Origin: Bacillota bacterium
Lineage (GTDB): Bacteria; Bacillota; Clostridia; Acetivibrionales; JAKOSZ01
Assembly: GCA_029776555.1 (NCBI GenBank)
Contig: JAKOSZ010000078.1
Span: forward strand, 1-7,952
Length of the DNA stretch: 7,952 bases
Reading direction: 5' to 3'
Of the stretch, positions 6,643-7,952 are shown piece by piece. The notes under the pieces were generated by a model that saw only the letters and a list, made by a program, of their open reading frames with translations, was not told the origin of the DNA and searched no databases. Each line of letters begins with the position of its first letter. The first letter of the stretch is position 1. The position numbers and the translations under genes were made by a program.

Positions 6643-7579
6643 TTTCTTTTGCACCTCCACTCAGTAAGCGTTCAATAATTTGCTGGCCTGTCAAAAATTC
6701 ATTATATTGAAGATTTTTCCAGGCCCGCTTGAGTCGTTCCTTCATTTGCTTAAAGTCTATCAACCCAGGCTTTACAAAGCCAAAGGTTCTCCCTTCACCT
6801 GCTTTGAAGCTGAACACCTTTTTGCTTTCCTGCCTACCGCCGGCCAGCCAGGCCGCGGCAGAATCTGACGGCTCTAATTGCTGGGCTTGAGCTTTACCTT
6901 CACAACGTCCAAGTACCCTGTTGAAAGTGCTCTCGGTCTGACTTTTCCTACACAGGTATCTCCCTTTTACACACCAGAAGTTTTGAAGTGAAGCCCAGGC
7001 AAAGTCGCTTTGGTCCGCTTTGCGCCAGCGCTCCTGGGCAACATATTCTTTAAGCTCCTTATATTCCTTCTGTACCTTAAGCCTGTCTTGGATTTGGATG
7101 AGCCCAAAATCCCGGTCCTCCCTCCCCTTTTCTTCTGAGGGTTTAAACACAGTCTTGCCACTGATTGCCGCGTATTCTGAAATAAAAAGCAGCGTAAGTT
7201 CCAAGAGAGCCCATTCCTCGTCCGAAACGGGACGGAGTGGAATAAAATTAAGCTTAAAGAGTTCTCTCTCTCGTATAGCTTTTTGTTTTATTTGTCCCTT
7301 TTCATCTAAAACCTCAAAGCGAAATTTTCGTGCCCATCCTGTGCAACCAAAAAACTCGCAGACAACGCACCGTTTTCCGGCTTTGTCTGGACAGCGCATC
7401 TCTGGATCCGAGGGATCGCAGGCAAAACCACCAAGTCCCCTCACCACTATTTCAAACCACCACCGAAGCGAACCCAGGAGTCCGACGGTAATCAAGCGAT
7501 CTCCTCTCCGTTCCGCATTTCCCGTCCAAATATCAGCTAAGGCCTTAAAATCGTATTGCCTTACGTTACTAGGAACCAT
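6632..7579 (-). CDS. cmr1: Cmr1-like RAMP subunit, first gene of the type III-C operon
   Basis: A 315-residue Cmr1-family RAMP. The opening is typical: FKALADIWTGNAERRGDRL (residues 11-29), then LLGSLRWWFEIVVRGLGG (34-51), matching the Cmr1 pattern of a target-binding loop followed by an S-L-R-W-W helix. A Cys set (C54, C63, C71, C74 in RCVVCEFFGCTG) is the usual Cmr1 metal site next to an FFG motif. The glycine-rich segment AGEGRTFGFVKPG lies near the C-terminus (about 265-277). Cmr1 sits at the distal end of Cmr complexes and contacts the crRNA 3' region and target RNA. The ATG at 7579 is the first start after an in-frame stop at 7613-7615; only a weak GCGAG precedes it. The 3' end overlaps the cmr6-like gene. 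Low ribosome-site strength at the first gene of the operon is a little unusual. Confidence 0.88.
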   Translation of the reverse strand: MVPSNVRQYDFKALADIWTGNAERRGDRLITVGLLGSLRWWFEIVVRGLGGFACDPSDPEMRCPDKAGKRCVVCEFFGCTGWARKFRFEVLDEKGQIKQKAIRERELFKLNFIPLRPVSDEEWALLELTLLFISEYAAISGKTVFKPSEEKGREDRDFGLIQIQDRLKVQKEYKELKEYVAQERWRKADQSDFAWASLQNFWCVKGRYLCRKSQTESTFNRVLGRCEGKAQAQQLEPSDSAAAWLAGGRQESKKVFSFKAGEGRTFGFVKPGLIDFKQMKERLKRAWKNLQYNEFLTGQQIIERLLSGGAKESGP

Positions 7580-7705
7580 TGAAAACTCGCGGCGTTTATC
7601 CCCTTTTACCCTTCAAGAGCCGGGGAAACGCCACTCCCCTCCTTCCTTGACATCATGTGGAGTACGCCACCTCGGCGGCAGCATGTCCACTTTTTTCAAG
7701 GTTCC
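7580..7705 (-). other. Upstream region of the CRISPR operon, possible gene remnant
   Basis: This 126-bp stretch separates the first CRISPR gene from the short ORF upstream. I see no convincing -35/-10 pair. A small hairpin is possible at 7622-7639 (GGGGA pairing with TCCCC around an 8-base loop), without a T-run, so it is not a standard terminator. Two frames look weakly protein-like: one continues the short ORF after its TAG to a TGA at 7613, the other ends at a TGA at 7653 (see findings). The operon may depend on read-through from upstream. Confidence 0.35.
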
Positions 7706-7861
7706 CTAAAGCTTCTTCAATTGCCTCATGGGAAATCCCTCGATATGCCTCACCCGGTCCAGGTGTTCTTTGGTAAGCCGGAAACGTAAACGTTCTTGTC
7801 GTTCCCTTCCTTCTTCGTTCCCTTCCGGTGTATCTATGAAAAGTTGCTCTTCTTTGGCCAT
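7706..7861 (-). CDS. Short ORF of 51 residues, probably the 5' remnant of a broken gene
   Basis: I do not recognise this protein. It begins with ATG at 7861 behind GAGGGGTGA, 6 bases away, only 14 bp after the stop of the preceding gene, so it starts like a genuine operon member. The first 20 residues are acidic (KEEQ, EGNEEGRE), followed by a basic helical part: RQERLRFRLTKEHLDRVR (21-38) then HIEGFP (39-44). It stops abruptly at a TAG after MRQLKKL. The next codons in another frame, from about 7731 to the TGA at 7653, read as an amphipathic helix (HEAIEEALGNLEKSG), so a one-base loss near CCC at 7730-7732 could have cut a slightly longer protein. A segment ending in IEGFP occurs near the N-terminus of some large DNA methylases, but this resemblance is weak and from memory. 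It could equally be an intact small protein. Confidence 0.5.
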   Translation of the reverse strand: MAKEEQLFIDTPEGNEEGRERQERLRFRLTKEHLDRVRHIEGFPMRQLKKL

Positions 7862-7867
7862 CACTCT

Positions 7868-7876
7868 TCACCCCTC
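7868..7876 (-). promoter_or_regulatory. Shine-Dalgarno site of the 51-codon ORF
   Basis: GAGGGGTGA on the minus strand touches the stop codon of the upstream gene and lies 6 bases before the ATG at 7861. This is the main support for translation of the short ORF. Confidence 0.45.
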
Positions 7877-7952
7877 TATTCCAGTACGATTCTTACCTTC
7901 TGTGGGTCCCTGCCGCGCGTGAGAGACTGGATGTAATCCTCGAAGCGCTGCT
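7876..7952 (-). CDS. C-terminal end of an unidentified protein (partial)
   Basis: The last 24 codons of a gene that enters from the right edge, ending in TAG at 7876-7878. The visible tail is charged (FEDYIQSLTRGRDPQKVRI then VLE) and holds no recognisable motif. It is followed after 14 bp by the short ORF on the same strand with a ribosome site touching its stop, so the two appear to belong to one operon. Whether it is a cas gene or part of another locus cannot be told from 24 residues. Confidence 0.6.
   Translation of the reverse strand, partial: QRFEDYIQSLTRGRDPQKVRIVLE

Noticed and set aside
7622..7639. Hairpin upstream of the cmr1-like gene as a terminator
   Set aside because: The stem is only 5 bp and no T-run follows on either strand.
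7577..7705. Promoter for the CRISPR operon
   Set aside because: TTGAAA-like and GATAAA-like hexamers are present but never at a 16-18 base spacing.
7020..7709. Plus-strand open frame of 229 codons opposite the cmr1-like gene
   Set aside because: It lies antisense to a well supported Cmr1 gene and is Ser/Arg/Pro-rich without any motif, as expected for a shadow frame.

Overview
The window holds a complete six-gene type III CRISPR effector operon on the minus strand. It is best assigned to subtype III-C, the subtype whose large subunit is Csx11, and it is flanked on both sides by genes that do not look like cas genes. The proteins are rich in Glu, Lys and Arg, starts mix ATG and GTG, ribosome binding sites are strong G-rich ones, and GC content is intermediate. 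Subtype III-C is known mainly from thermophilic bacteria and methanogenic archaea. I infer a thermophilic, probably Gram-positive (Clostridia-like) bacterium, but the sequence alone does not settle this.

Layout in transcription order (right to left): the last 24 codons of an unidentified protein (7876-7952); a 51-codon ORF that looks like the start of a broken or frameshifted gene (7706-7861); a 126-bp gap; cmr1-like (6632-7579); cmr6-like (5725-6642); csx11, the Cas10 large subunit (2720-5728); cmr4 (1737-2723); cmr5 (1385-1753); a Cas5-group Cmr3/Csx10-like RAMP (489-1388); a 69-bp gap; and an HNH endonuclease gene running off the left edge (1-419). The six CRISPR genes overlap one another by 4 to 17 bp, mostly as ATGA or GTGA, so they should be co-transcribed and translationally coupled. 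No stretch over 300 bases lacks a gene.

Expected joint function: Csx11 and the Cmr3-like subunit form the base of the complex, repeated Cmr4 subunits form the crRNA-bound backbone with one RNA cleavage site each, Cmr5 forms the minor filament, and the Cmr6-like and Cmr1-like RAMPs cap the distal end. The Cmr4 catalytic Asp is present, so target RNA cleavage looks intact. Csx11 lacks a GGDD motif, and its N-terminal HD signature reads His-Met. Neither cyclic oligoadenylate synthesis nor HD-type DNase activity is therefore predicted. No CRISPR array, cas1, cas2, cas6 or CARF effector is visible here.

The most interesting points are the large subunit that seems inactive at both classical sites, the HNH nuclease gene directly downstream that could supply DNA cleavage or could belong to a second defence locus, and signs that the cassette sits inside or beside another operon on the same strand.
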